A DNA stretch of 6,103 nt, from positions 1 through 6,103 of the forward strand of contig JAFARV010000992.1 in assembly GCA_019245255.1 (NCBI GenBank). The letters are read 5' to 3'. Positions 5,499-6,103 of the stretch are shown in pieces (the stretch's first letter is position 1; each line of letters begins with the position of its first letter). A program made the translations under genes and the position numbers. The DNA comes from Acidobacteriaceae bacterium. GTDB taxonomy: Bacteria; Acidobacteriota; Terriglobia; Bryobacterales; Bryobacteraceae. The notes under the pieces are model-generated. The model saw nothing but the letters and a program-made list of their open reading frames with translations, ran no database searches and was not told the origin of the DNA.

Positions 5499-6103
5499 AT
5501 GCTAGAACGAATTTCGGTTCCGCGCCGCCCTATGGATTTCGAAGACTACATGGACATTCTGCGGCGTAATTTCCGCTGGGTCCTGGCGCCGGCCTTTGCC
5601 GGCCTGGTGATCTCAACGGTCGTCGCCTATCTGTTGCCCGATACGTACGTTTCAACGGCGCTGATGCGGATTGTGCCGCAGCAGATTCCGGAGTCGTTTG
5701 TGCAGAATGCGAGTAGCCAGCAAATCGCCGATCACATCAATGCGATGGCCGAGAATATCCTCAGCCGGAACACTCTCACCAGCCTGATCAACACCTACCA
5801 CCTGTACAAAACGGAGCTCAAAAGCGAGCCCATGGAAGACGTTATCAACAAGATGCGGTCTTCGATTGCAATCCGGCCGACTGCCGGGGTAGCGAATGTC
5901 ACCGGCCGGAATGTACCTGCCATGCAGGTATCGTTTACCTATAATGACCCCGCAATAGCCAAGGCCGTCTGCGATGACGTGGTGGGGCGGTTCCAGAGTC
6001 AGAACACACAGGAGACCCTGGAGGCACATGAGCAGGCGAATCAGTTCCTCGATGACGAATTCCAGCGGGCGAAACGCGATCTGGACGCGCTCGATCAGAA
6101 ACT
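5499..6103 (+). CDS. Wzz/GumC-type polysaccharide co-polymerase (3' end missing)
   Basis: The first 201 codons of an inner-membrane chain-length determinant (Wzz family) are visible; the gene runs off the right edge. The proteins of this family set polymer length and couple the inner-membrane polymerase to the outer-membrane exporter. A short basic cytoplasmic start contains the family opening (MDFEDYMDILRRNFRWV, residues 12-28), followed by a membrane helix at about 28-46 that ends in the characteristic YLLPDTYVSTALMRI, after which the chain enters the periplasm. Residues about 72-165 form the Wzz core. From about 166 on the sequence is charged and heptad-like (QETLEAHEQANQFLDDEF, AKRDLDALDQ), as in the long coiled coil of GumC and Wzc types. 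It lies 13 bases after the Wza-type gene and has a good ribosome binding site. Whether a second membrane helix and a C-terminal tyrosine autokinase domain follow cannot be seen. Confidence 0.93.
   Translation, partial: MLERISVPRRPMDFEDYMDILRRNFRWVLAPAFAGLVISTVVAYLLPDTYVSTALMRIVPQQIPESFVQNASSQQIADHINAMAENILSRNTLTSLINTYHLYKTELKSEPMEDVINKMRSSIAIRPTAGVANVTGRNVPAMQVSFTYNDPAIAKAVCDDVVGRFQSQNTQETLEAHEQANQFLDDEFQRAKRDLDALDQK

Noticed and set aside
5652..6029. A 125-codon open frame on the - strand opposite the Wzz-type gene.
   Set aside because: The + strand frame is a clear Wzz domain with membrane helix and ribosome binding site; the antisense frame is a shadow.

Overview
The window is a G+C-rich bacterial chromosome segment in which every supported gene lies on the + strand. 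Five protein genes cover almost all of it, and two of them are cut by the window edges. The first gene encodes a MacB/FtsX-type permease with an internal duplication, in the style of the acidobacterial duplicated orphan permeases (ADOP). Together with a secreted GH127-type glycosidase and an exopolysaccharide export operon, this suggests a soil member of the Acidobacteriota, perhaps near Solibacter/Bryobacter. That assignment is inferred from gene content, not from a marker gene.

Layout: (1) 1-1992 is the C-terminal 663 residues of the ADOP-like permease; its start lies upstream. (2) 1993-2119 is a 127-base spacer with a small GC-rich hairpin next to the permease stop and two copies of an 11-base direct repeat. 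(3) 2120-2665 is a Maf-family nucleotide pyrophosphatase. It overlaps by four bases (ATGA) with (4) 2662-4746, a secreted GH127 (DUF1680) beta-L-arabinofuranosidase-type enzyme that keeps the Glu/Cys catalytic and zinc-binding set. (5) 4747-4834 is an 88-base spacer that is conspicuously A+T-rich in its second half, with short hairpins and a tandem TTAAGCAA repeat abutting the next start codon. (6) 4835-5485 is a short Wza-type polysaccharide export protein. (7) 5499 to the right edge is the N-terminal part of a Wzz/GumC-type polysaccharide co-polymerase, which probably continues into an exopolysaccharide operon to the right.

The genes fall into three units. The permease probably belongs to an export or resistance function upstream. 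Maf and the GH127 enzyme look translationally coupled, although no biochemical link between them is known. The last two genes are a classical outer-membrane exporter plus inner-membrane chain-length/co-polymerase pair, 13 bases apart with a clear ribosome binding site between them. I found no RNA gene, mobile element, CRISPR array or clearly new system. The most interesting leads are the maf-GH127 coupling, the repeat-bearing leader of the polysaccharide operon, the cysteine-free exporter, and a 9-base word (TTCGTTCGG) that occurs five times on one strand.
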